From NCBI GenBank assembly GCA_016717855.1, contig JADKEV010000033.1:22839-86838 (forward strand): 64,000 nt of DNA, written 5' to 3'. Source of the stretch: Betaproteobacteria bacterium (GTDB lineage Bacteria > Pseudomonadota > Gammaproteobacteria > Burkholderiales > Casimicrobiaceae). Positions 40,925 to 50,166 of this stretch are shown here, in pieces. Under the pieces are notes generated by a model. The model did not search any database and had not been told where the DNA came from. It worked only from the letters and a program-made list of their open reading frames with translations. Position 1 is the first letter of the stretch, and each line of letters starts with the position of its first letter. The position numbers and the translations under genes were made by a program.

Positions 40925-42019
40925 CTACGTCGGGTCGAACACGTCCACGTTTCGCTTCGGTTCGCCGCACTGCGCGCGATGGCGCAGCGCGTGGTCCATC
41001 AGCACCAGCGCGAGCATCGCTTCGGCGATGGGCGTGGCGCGGATGCCCACGCAGGGGTCGTGGCGGCCGGTGGTGACCACCTCGATTTCGTTGCCGGAGG
41101 TGTCCAGTGATCGCCGCGGCGTGGCGATCGACGACGTGGGCTTGATCGCGATGCTGACCTCGATGTCCTGGCCCGACGAAATGCCGCCGAGCACGCCGCC
41201 GGCGTTGTTGGTGCGAAAGCCCTGGCGGGTCATTTCGTCGCCGTGCACCGATCCGCGCTGCGCCACGCTGGCGAAGCCGGCGCCGATCTCCACGCCCTTC
41301 ACCGCATTGATGCCCATCATCGCCCACGCGATGTCGGCGTCGAGCTTGTCGTAGAGCGGCTCGCCCAGGCCTAGCGGCACGTTCTCGGCCACCACGCGCA
41401 CCTTCGCCCCCACCGAGTCGCGGTCCTTGCGGATCGCGTCCAGATAGGCCTCGAGTTGCGGAATGATCGCGGTGTTGGGGACGAAGAACGGATTCTCCTC
41501 GACCACGTCCCAGCTCACGAACGGGATCGGGATCTCGCCCATCTGGCTCAGATGCCCGCGCACCCGCATCCCGTACTGCAAGTGCAGCCACTTCTTGGCG
41601 ATCGCGGCGGCCGCCACCGCGGGCGCGGTCAGGCGCGCGCTGGAACGTCCGCCACCGCGATGGTCGCGCCGCCCGTACTTGTGCCAGTAGGTGAAATCCG
41701 CATGGCCGGGCCGGAACTGTTCAGCGATCTTGCCGTAGTCCTGGCTGCGTTGGTCGGTGTTGCGGATCAGGAGCGCAATCGGCGTTCCGGTGGTCCGGCC
41801 CTCGAACACCCCGGAAAGAATCTCGACCTGGTCCTCTTCCTTGCGCTGCGTGACATGGCGCGAGGTGCCGGGCTTGCGCCGGTCGAGGTCATGCTGCATG
41901 TCGGCGGCGGAAAGCTCCATTCCGGGCGGGCATCCATCGACCACGCAACCGATCGCCGCGCCGTGCGATTCGCCGAACGTCGTGACGCAGAACAGTTGAC
42001 CGAAGGTGTTGCCGGACAT
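40925..42019 (-). CDS. aroC: Chorismate synthase
   Basis: Last step of the shikimate pathway: 5-enolpyruvylshikimate-3-phosphate to chorismate, needing reduced FMN; 364 aa. Signature motifs are GESHGAAIGCVVDGCPPG at the N terminus, the FMN/phosphate region RPGHADFTYWHKYG and GGGRSSARLTAPAVAAAAIAK, and RTNNAGGVLGGISSGQDI. ATG at 42019. Cytoplasmic, tetrameric in known cases. It is 49 bp downstream of the DUF3999 gene on the same strand and convergent with xseA. Confidence 0.96.
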   Translation of the reverse strand: MSGNTFGQLFCVTTFGESHGAAIGCVVDGCPPGMELSAADMQHDLDRRKPGTSRHVTQRKEEDQVEILSGVFEGRTTGTPIALLIRNTDQRSQDYGKIAEQFRPGHADFTYWHKYGRRDHRGGGRSSARLTAPAVAAAAIAKKWLHLQYGMRVRGHLSQMGEIPIPFVSWDVVEENPFFVPNTAIIPQLEAYLDAIRKDRDSVGAKVRVVAENVPLGLGEPLYDKLDADIAWAMMGINAVKGVEIGAGFASVAQRGSVHGDEMTRQGFRTNNAGGVLGGISSGQDIEVSIAIKPTSSIATPRRSLDTSGNEIEVVTTGRHDPCVGIRATPIAEAMLALVLMDHALRHRAQCGEPKRNVDVFDPT

Positions 42020-42068
42020 GGCGGGCGCCAGGAAGGAGTGCAGCCGATTCTAGCAGGTCCGGCGCGGC

Positions 42069-43481
42069 CTACTCACGCGGCGGCGACTGGCGCGCCGCGC
42101 TTGCGCCCCCTGCTTTCATCTGCCGCGCAAGCCGCCATGCCATCCCCGCGAGCAGCAGCACGCCCACCAGCAGCGCGGCCCACAAAGCCACCTTCTTCGG
42201 GTCCGCGTCGCCGATGATCCGCGGCAGGATCGGCGGCGACGGCGGCGGTCCCTGCCGCGCCGGTCCGCTGTCGGCGACCGGAAACGTGGCTTCCATGCCC
42301 TCGCGATAGCCGGGCACCAGCATGGCCGGCGCGAGCCTGGCCGCCGTCGCTTCGGCACGCCCGAACGCGAGCATGAACGGCCCTTCGCCGCGGGCGAGGA
42401 AGATGAGTTCGCGCACCGGCCACGAGACTTCGAGCTCCGGCGCGGCGGCGCCCAGCCCGCCGCCGCTCTGATCGACGAGCGCGCGCCAGTACGGACTCGG
42501 GTTCGGCGCCACCGGCACCGCCGGACTCGCCTGTTCCTGGCCATCGCGCACGATCCGGTATGCGACGGTCGCGACGACGACGCGCCACTCGCCGCGCGGC
42601 GCCGGCCGCGTGTCCAGCCGCACGGGCGCGAGCGCGTTGGACTGCGGCACGATCAGCCGCACGCGATCCACCGGCGCGCGCACCCGCAGATCGAACTCGA
42701 CTTCACCGGGGTTGGTCCCGGCGCGCCCCGTGACCCGCAGGCTCTGCCGGCGCAGTTCCAGCCGCGCGGGCGGCGACGCGGCGGCGATGCCCTCGAGTTC
42801 CGGCGCGGCGGGCGCAAAGCTCAGGCGATAGTAGCGGGAGCGCGTCGGCGCGAACTCGATGCGTTCCTGCACCAGCCGCGCCTGCCCCTGCTGCAGATAC
42901 GCGAGCGGCGCCCCGGCCACCACGGTGCGCCAATTCTTCAAGTCGTCGCTGGCCTCGACCCGCGCGCTGCCCAGATAGTTGTCGGGCGCGACGCGCCATT
43001 GCGGGGTGATGACGGCAATCGCGGAATCGATCGCCGTCGCGTCGACGATGTAGGCGGCGGCCGGCCGGGCGGGCACGGAACGTCCGCCCGGACTCCGGGT
43101 CCGGATCGAGACGACGCTGCCGTCGGCCCGCTGCTCGATGCGCACGTCGAGCTGGTCAACCGTCTTGCCGGGCGCGCCCGGTAGAGCGAACACCGGTGGC
43201 GCAAATGCAGGGGGCGGCGGCGGCGCGGGCGGCGCCTCGGCCAGCAGCGCGTGGGGAACGAGCTCCTGCGCCGCGTTGAACACGCGCACGTCGCGCAGGT
43301 CCGCGTGCTGGACGCCGGCGTAGACCGCGAGCGGCAATTCCAGCTTGTGGATGGCGTCGCCGCCGCGGGTTGTCAGCGGCACCGACCCCGCGTAATCCGC
43401 CAACGCTTCGGCGGCGAGCGCGGGCAGCGCAATGCACCCTGCGACGAGCAGTGGCAGAAACTGACTGGCGAGTCGTCTCAT
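42069..43481 (-). CDS. DUF3999 family exported protein
   Basis: Envelope protein of 470 aa. Signal peptide (core FLPLLVAGCIALPALAA) is followed by a large extracytoplasmic beta-rich part (DYAGSVPLTTRGGDAIHKLE..., discoidin-like stretch WRVAPDNYLGSARVEASDDL), then a C-terminal transmembrane helix (ALWAALLVGVLLLAGMAWRL) and a short basic cytoplasmic tail. The arrangement and partner match DUF3999, for which no function is known. ATG at 43481, overlapping the DUF2339 stop by 4 bp (ATGA), so the two are coupled. Pro-rich linker near residue 80 (APPAPPPPPA). Confidence 0.82.
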   Translation of the reverse strand: MRRLASQFLPLLVAGCIALPALAAEALADYAGSVPLTTRGGDAIHKLELPLAVYAGVQHADLRDVRVFNAAQELVPHALLAEAPPAPPPPPAFAPPVFALPGAPGKTVDQLDVRIEQRADGSVVSIRTRSPGGRSVPARPAAAYIVDATAIDSAIAVITPQWRVAPDNYLGSARVEASDDLKNWRTVVAGAPLAYLQQGQARLVQERIEFAPTRSRYYRLSFAPAAPELEGIAAASPPARLELRRQSLRVTGRAGTNPGEVEFDLRVRAPVDRVRLIVPQSNALAPVRLDTRPAPRGEWRVVVATVAYRIVRDGQEQASPAVPVAPNPSPYWRALVDQSGGGLGAAAPELEVSWPVRELIFLARGEGPFMLAFGRAEATAARLAPAMLVPGYREGMEATFPVADSGPARQGPPPSPPILPRIIGDADPKKVALWAALLVGVLLLAGMAWRLARQMKAGGASAARQSPPRE

Positions 43482-46387
43482 GCGGCAGGCTCCTCTGCGG
43501 CGACGTCGTCCGCCTTGGGCGGCAGCGGCACGAAGTACCCCATCAGCAGCATCAGCACGCCCACGCCCAGGAACGACACGATGCGCTCGATCCCCGACAA
43601 CTGCGACAGGTCGACCAGGAACAGCTTGAGCACCACGACGCCCATCAGCGTGGCTCCGACCATCCACGGCACGCGCAGCCGCCGCTGCCTGGCGAAGAAC
43701 ATCAACGCAAACGCCAGCACCGTCCAGAACAGCGACAGCGCCGCCTGCACCAGCAACGAATTCCACATCGCGTCGAACTCGTAGCGAATGCCCGCCCAGT
43801 GGTGCAGCGTGCGCAGCAGGATGCCGTTGAGCCAGACAAAGGCCGTGGCGCCGGCGACGCCATACAGGAAATCGGCGCGTCCGGGCAGCGCCGCGCCGAC
43901 GTCCGCATGGCGGAGCCGCAGCAGCCACATCGCGATCGCGATCCCGCCCAGGATGTGCCCGAGATCGAGCGCGTTGAGCAGCGGCATGTAAGGCAGCGGC
44001 GCGCTGCTGCCGTCATGCGCGAGGTTCGCGAACCACATCCACATCACCAGCGCGAGGGCCAGCACGCGGCCGGCGCGCAGCAGGTACTCGCGCCGGAAGG
44101 GTTCCAGCGGCCAGTGCGTGGCGGCGGGACTGCTGATCCAGGCGAGCAGCAGCGCCGGGACGACCATCGCGGCGGCGACCGTCCAGGCGGTGTGCGCGAG
44201 TCCGCTCTCCGCCGGCCACCAATGCAGCTCCCAGCTGCCCAGCAGCGCGATGAGCAGGGCGGTACCCGTATGCATCCAGCTGATCCAGCCGCGCGACCGC
44301 GGACCGGATTCGTCGGCCGCATGCCAGCGCAACAGCCAGTAGTGCGCGGCCAGCGCAAGTGGCCAGGCCACCCAGCCGCCGCCGGCGAATGGATGGTCCG
44401 GCGTCGAGACCGCGATCAATACAAGGAACGGCAGCAGCGCCAGCGCCGGCCACCGGGCGATCGGCCAGTCCAGGCGCCGTGCCGCCATGCTGAAGGCCAG
44501 GCCGCTGGCCGCGAAGAACAGCAGCCCCGCGCTCTGCAGCCATGGCTGGGGCACGTGCCGGTCCGTCTCGGTGATGCCCAGGCCCAGCCACCACAGGCAG
44601 CCCCAGACGAACAGCAGCGATCCGAGCATGCCTTCCTCCGGCCGGACCACGCCGTGCGCGCGGTGCAATTGCAGCGCCGAGAACAGCGCGGCCAGTGCGA
44701 TCATCAGCATGCCCAGCCCGCTGCTGTTCAGGACCGGCACTTCGCCGCTCAGGCCGTGCTGCGCATGCGCGATGAACGCCAGAGCCGCCAACAGTTGCAG
44801 CAGCAGCCCGAAGAACCGCGCGAGCAGCCGGTGCTGCCGGATGCCGGCCCACAGCACGGCGGCGCCTTCGACCGCCCATGCCGCGCTGGTCCAGCGCGCA
44901 TCCAGCGCCAACGGTATCGCGAGCGTGCCGAAGATCAGGGCGAGGGCGAAGAAACTCTCGACCAGCAGGCGCAGGGTTTCGCGCCGCCGCGCGTACAGCA
45001 GCGTGGCCAGCGCGAGATAGCCCAGGCCCAGCGCCAGCGCGCTGAACGCCATCCCGTACTCGATGTGGCGGATGATCCCGGCCTGCAGGCCGAAGCCCAG
45101 TATCGGCGTGCCGAACACGATGGTGCCGTCGACGTAGTGCTTCAGATTCGGCGCCTGTCGCAGCGCGAACAGCACGGCGATGGCCACGTACATCACGACG
45201 AAGAGGATCAGGAACGCCTCGGTGCTGGCGAACAGTTCGGGGCGATACGAGCGCTGTCCCCACAGGATGCCGATGCCGGCGGTAAAGACGAAACCCAGCA
45301 CGTTGAGGATCCGCCACGCCTTGTGCCAGGCGATGGCGAAGATGCCGGCGTTGAGGATCGCGTAGTAGGTGAACAGCGCGATGTGATTGCCCTGCCCGGT
45401 CGACACCAGGATGGGCGCCAGGAAGCCGCCCGAGACGCCGACGACGGCCAGCGCCAGCGCATCCTGCAACACTGCCAGGATGGCCGCGAGCGCCACGACG
45501 GCAACGAGCAGCGCGAAGGCGAAAGTCGGCGGCAACAACTGGTAGAGCTTGAGCGCGCCGAAGATCACCAGATAGAGGACGCCGATGCCACCGCCCTGCA
45601 GGATCAGGCCGAATCCGCCTTGCCGCTGGCGCAGGCGCCAGCCGATCGCCAGCAGCACCGCGCCGCCCAGCGCGGCGAGCGCGAACCAGATTTCGACCGG
45701 AACGATGGCGTTTTCGAGGGCGAACTTGATCAGGAAGCTGACGCCGAAGAAGAGGATGACGACGCCCAGCTTGGCCACCAGGTTGCCGGAGAGCAGGCGT
45801 TGCAGCAGCGTCGGGCCCGCCGGCTTGGGCGGCGGCGGCGGCGGGATGACGGGACTACCTGTCGTCGCACCGGGCGCGTCAGCCGGCGCGACGATGGTGC
45901 CGGGCACCGATGCGGAAATGCCGGCGTCCACGGCGTCTGCGCTGGCCATGGCGGGCGCTGTGGTCGCGGCGATGCCGGCGCCGGCGGGGTCGGTCATCGA
46001 CGCACCAGCGGCAGCGGCGTAGGCTGCCGCGGTAGTGGCCGTCGTCGCCATGGTGGCCCTAGCCGCCGTGGCCGCAGCACCTGCGGCGCCAGGATCGGCG
46101 CCGGCGTCGCGCCGCTGCAGCGCGACCGCCGCCTCGCCGCCTTCCAGCCGGGCCAGCCGTTCCTCGATTGCCGCCAGCCGTGCTTTCAGCAACTCGAGTT
46201 CGCTGGGCGGGCGCCGCGCGGCAGCGGGCGCGGCCTGCCCGGCCTGCGCCTGCTTCGCCTCGCGCCCGCGCCCGTACCAGATCAGTCCCCCAACCAGCCC
46301 GACCAGGAAGCCCAGCCCCGCGCCCGGTCCCTCGAACAACAAGGCGCCGACCAGCACGCCCAGCACGATCGCAATCAGTATCCGCAT
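43478..46387 (-). CDS. DUF2339 polytopic membrane protein
   Basis: Large inner-membrane protein of 969 aa. An N-terminal hydrophobic segment (MRILIAIVLGVLVGALLFEG) is followed by a charged helical stretch (ELELLKARLAAIEERLARLE, likely coiled coil), an Ala/Thr/Pro-rich linker, then about 25 hydrophobic helices. This is the typical DUF2339 plan; function unknown, sometimes guessed to be a transporter or envelope-polymer factor. The Ala-rich linker near residues 100-180 is compositionally simple. Start: ATG at 46387 with GGAGG upstream. Paired with DUF3999 downstream; the two families co-occur widely, which suggests a common complex (inference). Confidence 0.85.
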   Translation of the reverse strand: MRILIAIVLGVLVGALLFEGPGAGLGFLVGLVGGLIWYGRGREAKQAQAGQAAPAAARRPPSELELLKARLAAIEERLARLEGGEAAVALQRRDAGADPGAAGAAATAARATMATTATTAAAYAAAAGASMTDPAGAGIAATTAPAMASADAVDAGISASVPGTIVAPADAPGATTGSPVIPPPPPPKPAGPTLLQRLLSGNLVAKLGVVILFFGVSFLIKFALENAIVPVEIWFALAALGGAVLLAIGWRLRQRQGGFGLILQGGGIGVLYLVIFGALKLYQLLPPTFAFALLVAVVALAAILAVLQDALALAVVGVSGGFLAPILVSTGQGNHIALFTYYAILNAGIFAIAWHKAWRILNVLGFVFTAGIGILWGQRSYRPELFASTEAFLILFVVMYVAIAVLFALRQAPNLKHYVDGTIVFGTPILGFGLQAGIIRHIEYGMAFSALALGLGYLALATLLYARRRETLRLLVESFFALALIFGTLAIPLALDARWTSAAWAVEGAAVLWAGIRQHRLLARFFGLLLQLLAALAFIAHAQHGLSGEVPVLNSSGLGMLMIALAALFSALQLHRAHGVVRPEEGMLGSLLFVWGCLWWLGLGITETDRHVPQPWLQSAGLLFFAASGLAFSMAARRLDWPIARWPALALLPFLVLIAVSTPDHPFAGGGWVAWPLALAAHYWLLRWHAADESGPRSRGWISWMHTGTALLIALLGSWELHWWPAESGLAHTAWTVAAAMVVPALLLAWISSPAATHWPLEPFRREYLLRAGRVLALALVMWMWFANLAHDGSSAPLPYMPLLNALDLGHILGGIAIAMWLLRLRHADVGAALPGRADFLYGVAGATAFVWLNGILLRTLHHWAGIRYEFDAMWNSLLVQAALSLFWTVLAFALMFFARQRRLRVPWMVGATLMGVVVLKLFLVDLSQLSGIERIVSFLGVGVLMLLMGYFVPLPPKADDVAAEEPAA

Positions 46388-46527
46388 TGCCCGCCTCCCC
46401 CCGCTTTTCGTTGCATCTCCCCGGCAACGGCACTGCTCCGGTCCGCCGGTGCCCACGCGCATTGTCGCAGGCGCGCCCGGGCTGTGCGCTGACCGCCGGT
46501 CAGGTTATCAGCCCGGCGCGTGTTCCG

Positions 46528-48444
46528 TCACCGCCACTCCCCGCGCAGCCCTGCGACCAGCGCCTGCAAATGCTCTGGCGTGCCCCGCTCCGGCGGCACC
46601 ATCGCGCCGACCACCAGGCCGATCCGCGACAGGATGCCGCGCCGCAGCGGGCGCGTCATCGCCGGCCCGCCCTTGCGGCTGAAGAACGATCCCCACAGCC
46701 CCTGCAGCGCGACCGGCACCACCGGCACCGGCGTGCGCGCGAGTATTTTCTGGATCCCGTTGCGGAAGGGATACAACTCCCCGTTGTCGGTGATGCGGCC
46801 TTCGGGGAAGATCCCGACCAGGTCGCCGTCGGCGAGCGCCCGGGCGACCTCCTCGTAGGCCTGCTCGAGCAGCGCCGGATCTTCCTTCGCCGGCGCGATC
46901 GGAATCGCGCGCGCGGTGCGGAACACGAACGAGAGCACCGGCACCTTGAAGATGCGGTGGTCCATCACGAAGCGGATCGGCCGCGGGCTCGCCGCCATGA
47001 TGATCAGCGCGTCGACGAAGCTCACGTGATTGCAGACGATCACCGCCGGGCCTTCGTCGGGAATCAGGTCGATGCCCTGCTTGGACACGCGGTAGACGCT
47101 GTGCACCAGCAGCCAGCACAGGAAGCGCATCAGGAACTCGGGGACCAGCGAGTAGATGTAGAGGGCCACGACCGCGTTGAGCAGCGCGGTCACCAGGAAC
47201 AGCTGCGGGATGGTGAAGCCGGCGCCCAGGAGTGCCACGCCCAGCAGCGCCGAGGCGATCATGAAGAACGCGTTCAGGATGTTGTTGGCGGCGATGATGC
47301 GCGCGCGGTGCGTCGGCTCGCAGCGGCTCTGGATCAGCGCGTACAGCGGCACCGAGTAGAAGCCGGCGAACATCGACAACAGGAACAGGTCCGCCAGCAC
47401 GCGCCAGTGCGCGGGGTCGGCGAAAAAGACGCCCAGCCCCGCGACGCCCGCCGGCCGCAGTCCGCGGCTGGCGAAATACAGGTCGGCGGCGAACGCGGTC
47501 ATCCCGATCGAGCCGAAGGGCACCAGTCCGATCTCGACCTTGTGCCCCGACAGCCGCTCGCAGAGGAGCGACCCGACGCCCACGCCCAGCGAGAACACGG
47601 CCAGCAGCATGGTCACGACGTTGGTGTCGCCGCCCAGAACGTCCTTGGCGAAATTGAAGAACGACGTCAGGAACGTCGCGCCGAAGAACCACAGCCAGGA
47701 GATGCCCAGCAGCGACAGGAACACCGTGCGATTGGTCCTCGCGATCTTCAGGTTCTTCCAGGTCTCGGTGACGGGATTCCAGTTGATCGCGAGCCCCGGG
47801 TCCGACGGCGGCGCCGACGGTATGAACGCGGCGGCGGCGCGGCCGAGCAGCGCGATGCCCAGCGCGGCGCCGGCGACCCACGCCGGACCCGCCTCCGGAA
47901 TGCTCGCCAGCTGGCCGCCGACGATGGTGCCGACGAGGATCGCGACGAACGTCCCCATCTCCACCATCCCGTTGCCGCCCGTGAGCTCTTCCGGCTGCAG
48001 GTGCTGCGGCAGGTACGCGTACTTGACCGGGCCGAACAACGTCGAATGCAGCCCCATCAGGAAGGTCGCGCCGAGCAGGATCGCGGCGCTGTAGCCGAGG
48101 AAGCCGACGGCGCCCAGCGCCATGATCGCGATCTCGAGGTTCTTCACGAAACGCATCATCGCGGCCTTGTCGTACTTGTCGGCAAGCTGTCCCGCGGTCG
48201 CCGAGAACAGTACGAAGGGCAGGATGAACATCGCGCTGATCACGAACGCCGCGGTGCCGGCGTCGAGACCGGTGAAACGCGAAGCCTGGTAGGTGATCAG
48301 GCTGGTGAAGGCGACCTTGAACACGTTGTCGTTGCCGGCGCCGCAGAACTGCGTCCAGAAGAAGGGCGCGAAACGGCGCTGCCGCAGCAGCGCAAACTGG
48401 CCGCTGGGCGGCGGGTTGGCGTGGGTTGCGTCAGGCTGTGTCAC
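46528..48444 (-). CDS. MFS transporter fused to 1-acylglycerol-phosphate acyltransferase (LplT-PlsC type)
   Basis: Two-domain inner-membrane protein of 638 aa. Residues about 20-430 form an MFS domain like lysophospholipid transporter LplT (FAPFFWTQFCGAGNDNVFKV, SATAGQLADKYDKAAMMRFV). From about 470 comes a PlsC acyltransferase domain with NHVSFVD (NHx4D box, about 472), FPEGRIT (about 546) and VPVVPVALQGLWGSFFSRKG. It probably flips and reacylates lysophospholipids; in E. coli these jobs are split between LplT and Aas. No AMP-binding (acyl-ACP synthetase) domain is present. Start chosen: GTG at 48444 with GGGGGAG upstream; an in-frame ATG at 48537 is possible. Divergent from thyA. Confidence 0.87.
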   Translation of the reverse strand: MTQPDATHANPPPSGQFALLRQRRFAPFFWTQFCGAGNDNVFKVAFTSLITYQASRFTGLDAGTAAFVISAMFILPFVLFSATAGQLADKYDKAAMMRFVKNLEIAIMALGAVGFLGYSAAILLGATFLMGLHSTLFGPVKYAYLPQHLQPEELTGGNGMVEMGTFVAILVGTIVGGQLASIPEAGPAWVAGAALGIALLGRAAAAFIPSAPPSDPGLAINWNPVTETWKNLKIARTNRTVFLSLLGISWLWFFGATFLTSFFNFAKDVLGGDTNVVTMLLAVFSLGVGVGSLLCERLSGHKVEIGLVPFGSIGMTAFAADLYFASRGLRPAGVAGLGVFFADPAHWRVLADLFLLSMFAGFYSVPLYALIQSRCEPTHRARIIAANNILNAFFMIASALLGVALLGAGFTIPQLFLVTALLNAVVALYIYSLVPEFLMRFLCWLLVHSVYRVSKQGIDLIPDEGPAVIVCNHVSFVDALIIMAASPRPIRFVMDHRIFKVPVLSFVFRTARAIPIAPAKEDPALLEQAYEEVARALADGDLVGIFPEGRITDNGELYPFRNGIQKILARTPVPVVPVALQGLWGSFFSRKGGPAMTRPLRRGILSRIGLVVGAMVPPERGTPEHLQALVAGLRGEWR

Positions 48445-48667
48445 GTCGTGGTTCTCCCCCAAGAAACAGGCGCGTGGCAAAAACGGAGTCGGCAAACGCG
48501 TGCCCACGCGAACGCCGGCGAAACCATATAGTCTCATTGCGGCGCGCTCGCTCACAGCCCCGCCGCTCGCAGCCGCCAGTGCCCGGTACGGTTGAAGTCG
48601 CGATCGCCGATTCCCGCTACAATCGCCGCTGACCACGCAACCGGCCCGTCCGGGCCAGCCATCCACC

Positions 48668-49462
48668 ATGCGGCAATACCTGGCAATGATGCGCCACGTC
48701 CTCGAGAAAGGCGTCCCGAAGAACGACCGCACCGGCACCGGGACGCTGTCGGTGTTCGGCCATCAGATGCGGTTCGACCTGGCCGAGGGCTTTCCCCTGG
48801 TCACGACCAAGAAGCTGCACCTGAAGTCCATCATCCACGAATTGCTCTGGTTCCTGCAGGGCGGCACCAACGTGCGCTATCTTCGGGAAAACGGCGTGAC
48901 GATCTGGGACGAGTGGGCCGACCCCGAAGGCAACCTGGGGCCCGTCTATGGATTCCAGTGGCGGAGCTGGCCGGCGCCGGGCGGCAAGGCGATCGACCAG
49001 ATGTCCGACGTCGTCGCGCAGATCCGGCGGAATCCCGATTCGCGCCGGCTGATCGTGTCGGCCTGGAACGTCGCCGACATCCCGCGGATGGCGCTGGCGC
49101 CATGCCACGCGCTGTTCCAGTTCCATGTCGCCGGCGGCCGGCTGTCGTGCCAGCTTTACCAGCGCAGCGCCGACATCTTCCTCGGCGTGCCGTTCAACAT
49201 CGCCTCCTACGCGCTGCTCACGCATCTGGTCGCGCAGCAATGCGATCTGGAGCCCGGCGAGTTCATCTGGACCGGCGGCGACTGCCACCTGTACCTGAAC
49301 CACCTCGACCAGGTCCGCACGCAACTCGCGCGCGAACCGCTGCCGCTGCCCAGGCTGGTCATCGGGCGCCGGCCCGCCACCTTGTTCGATTACGAGTACG
49401 GGGATTTCGAGATCGCCGGGTATCAAAGCCACCCGGGGATCAGGGCGCCGATCGCCGTCTGA
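48668..49462 (+). CDS. thyA: Thymidylate synthase
   Basis: Makes dTMP from dUMP with methylenetetrahydrofolate, 264 aa, the same length as E. coli ThyA. The nucleophile is Cys146 in MALAPCHALFQF. Other conserved parts: RTGTGTLSVFGHQMRFDL, VTTKKLHLKSIIHELLWFL, GPVYGFQWRSW, QLYQRSADIFLGVPFNIASY and the C-terminal APIAV. ATG at 48668; a TACAAT at 48618 is a possible -10. The dihydrofolate produced is recycled by FolA, encoded 4.2 kb downstream on the same strand; the glr genes lie between them. Confidence 0.97.
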   Translation: MRQYLAMMRHVLEKGVPKNDRTGTGTLSVFGHQMRFDLAEGFPLVTTKKLHLKSIIHELLWFLQGGTNVRYLRENGVTIWDEWADPEGNLGPVYGFQWRSWPAPGGKAIDQMSDVVAQIRRNPDSRRLIVSAWNVADIPRMALAPCHALFQFHVAGGRLSCQLYQRSADIFLGVPFNIASYALLTHLVAQQCDLEPGEFIWTGGDCHLYLNHLDQVRTQLAREPLPLPRLVIGRRPATLFDYEYGDFEIAGYQSHPGIRAPIAV

Positions 49463-49468
49463 CGCGGC

Positions 49469-49598
49469 GCGCTCCTGCACAGACAGACCGGCAGTTCCTC
49501 CCCATCATCGATGGCCCGGAGTTGATGCATGTCGTTGTATCGGGTCCGGGCCGCGGACATTGCGTGATTCCCCGACCGGTCTGCCTGTGCAGAAGCGC
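49469..49598. repeat. Long nested inverted repeat downstream of thyA
   Basis: Outer arms 49469-49491 and 49576-49598 match at 21 of 23 positions (arm core CTGCACAGACAGACCGG). Inside, GGCCCGGA (49513-49520) pairs perfectly with TCCGGGCC (49545-49552). The element starts 6 bp after the thyA stop. It could be a mobile-element relic, a processed RNA or a transcript-end structure; it carries no gene. Confidence 0.6.
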
Positions 49599-49601
49599 AC
49601 C

Positions 49602-49634
49602 AAAAAAAATGCCCGCTGGGAGGAGATAGCGGGC
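49602..49634 (-). terminator. Rho-independent terminator of the 53-aa gene
   Basis: On the minus strand GCCCGCT (49634-49628) and AGCGGGC (49617-49611) form a perfect 7-bp stem with a 10-base loop, followed by A and eight T (49609-49602). It lies 77 bp beyond the stop of the small minus-strand gene. Confidence 0.75.
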
Positions 49635-49711
49635 GAAGGGGGATTCTGTGCGTTGCTGCCGGACGCCGGCAGCGGCGAAAACGATGTAAGCAGGCTGCGG
49701 TCGGTCTCCGG

Positions 49712-49873
49712 CTAATAGACCAGGCGCGCGGCGGAAACCCGCTCGGCGAGTTCGGCAAACGCGATGTCTTCGGCGCTGTTGCCCCGCTCCTCGGCACGCT
49801 CATTGCCGAAGCACTCCAGCGCGGCGTTGGTCGCAGCGGATTCTGCTTCGAGATCCTTGAAATAGAGTTCCAT
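49712..49873 (-). CDS. Small acidic protein (53 aa), unknown
   Basis: Predicted 53-residue soluble protein starting MELYFKDLEAESAATNAALE and ending VSAARLVY. Acidic and helical, with one Cys (LECFGNERAEER). No signal peptide or membrane helix. ATG at 49873; a weak match to a -35/-10 pair lies upstream (TTGCTG ... CTACAA with 17 bp between) in an A+T-richer stretch. A strong intrinsic terminator ends the unit, which is the main reason to think it is expressed. Isolated on the minus strand between thyA and glrR. I do not recognise the family. Longer in-frame readings to 50011 have no good start. Confidence 0.55.
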   Translation of the reverse strand: MELYFKDLEAESAATNAALECFGNERAEERGNSAEDIAFAELAERVSAARLVY

Positions 49874-50096
49874 GGTGCTTGTACACAATTTGTTGTAGCT
49901 TGAATGCACAAGATACAGCAAGCGCCGTGCCAGAAACATATTCCTGATTGTTTTCAGGTGGTTGGATTGTCTCGACGAGAAGGGCGATGGTGGTGCGCGG
50001 GCATTTGTCACCGAAACCGGGTAAAACTGTCGCCTCTTCCCGACAGTATTCCGATGGCAGGCCTTAACCTGCTGTTTCCGTGCAGTTATTCCAGTC

Positions 50097-50160
50097 GTTG
50101 AAAAACGACAGGCGGGCGCGAGAAGCGCGTTAGCACGCCATCCTCGCTACGCTTTTCAAC
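50097..50160. repeat. Imperfect inverted repeat downstream of glrR
   Basis: GTTGAAAAACG (50097-50107) and CGCTTTTCAAC (50150-50160) pair at 10 of 11 positions; between them lies a GC-rich stretch with GAAGCGCG. The right arm plus AGCCCGCTAG reaches the glrR stop codon. Sequences like CTTTTCAACAGCCCGCTAG recur near gene ends in many beta- and gammaproteobacteria, so it is probably a dispersed repeat that also ends glrR transcripts. Confidence 0.45.
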
Positions 50161-50166
50161 AGCCCG

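Noticed and set aside
43370..46492. 1040-codon open frame on the plus strand, antisense to DUF2339
   Set aside because: High-GC codon bias makes long shadow frames; its product is Gln/Arg-rich nonsense while the minus-strand frame has clear membrane helices and a ribosome-binding site.
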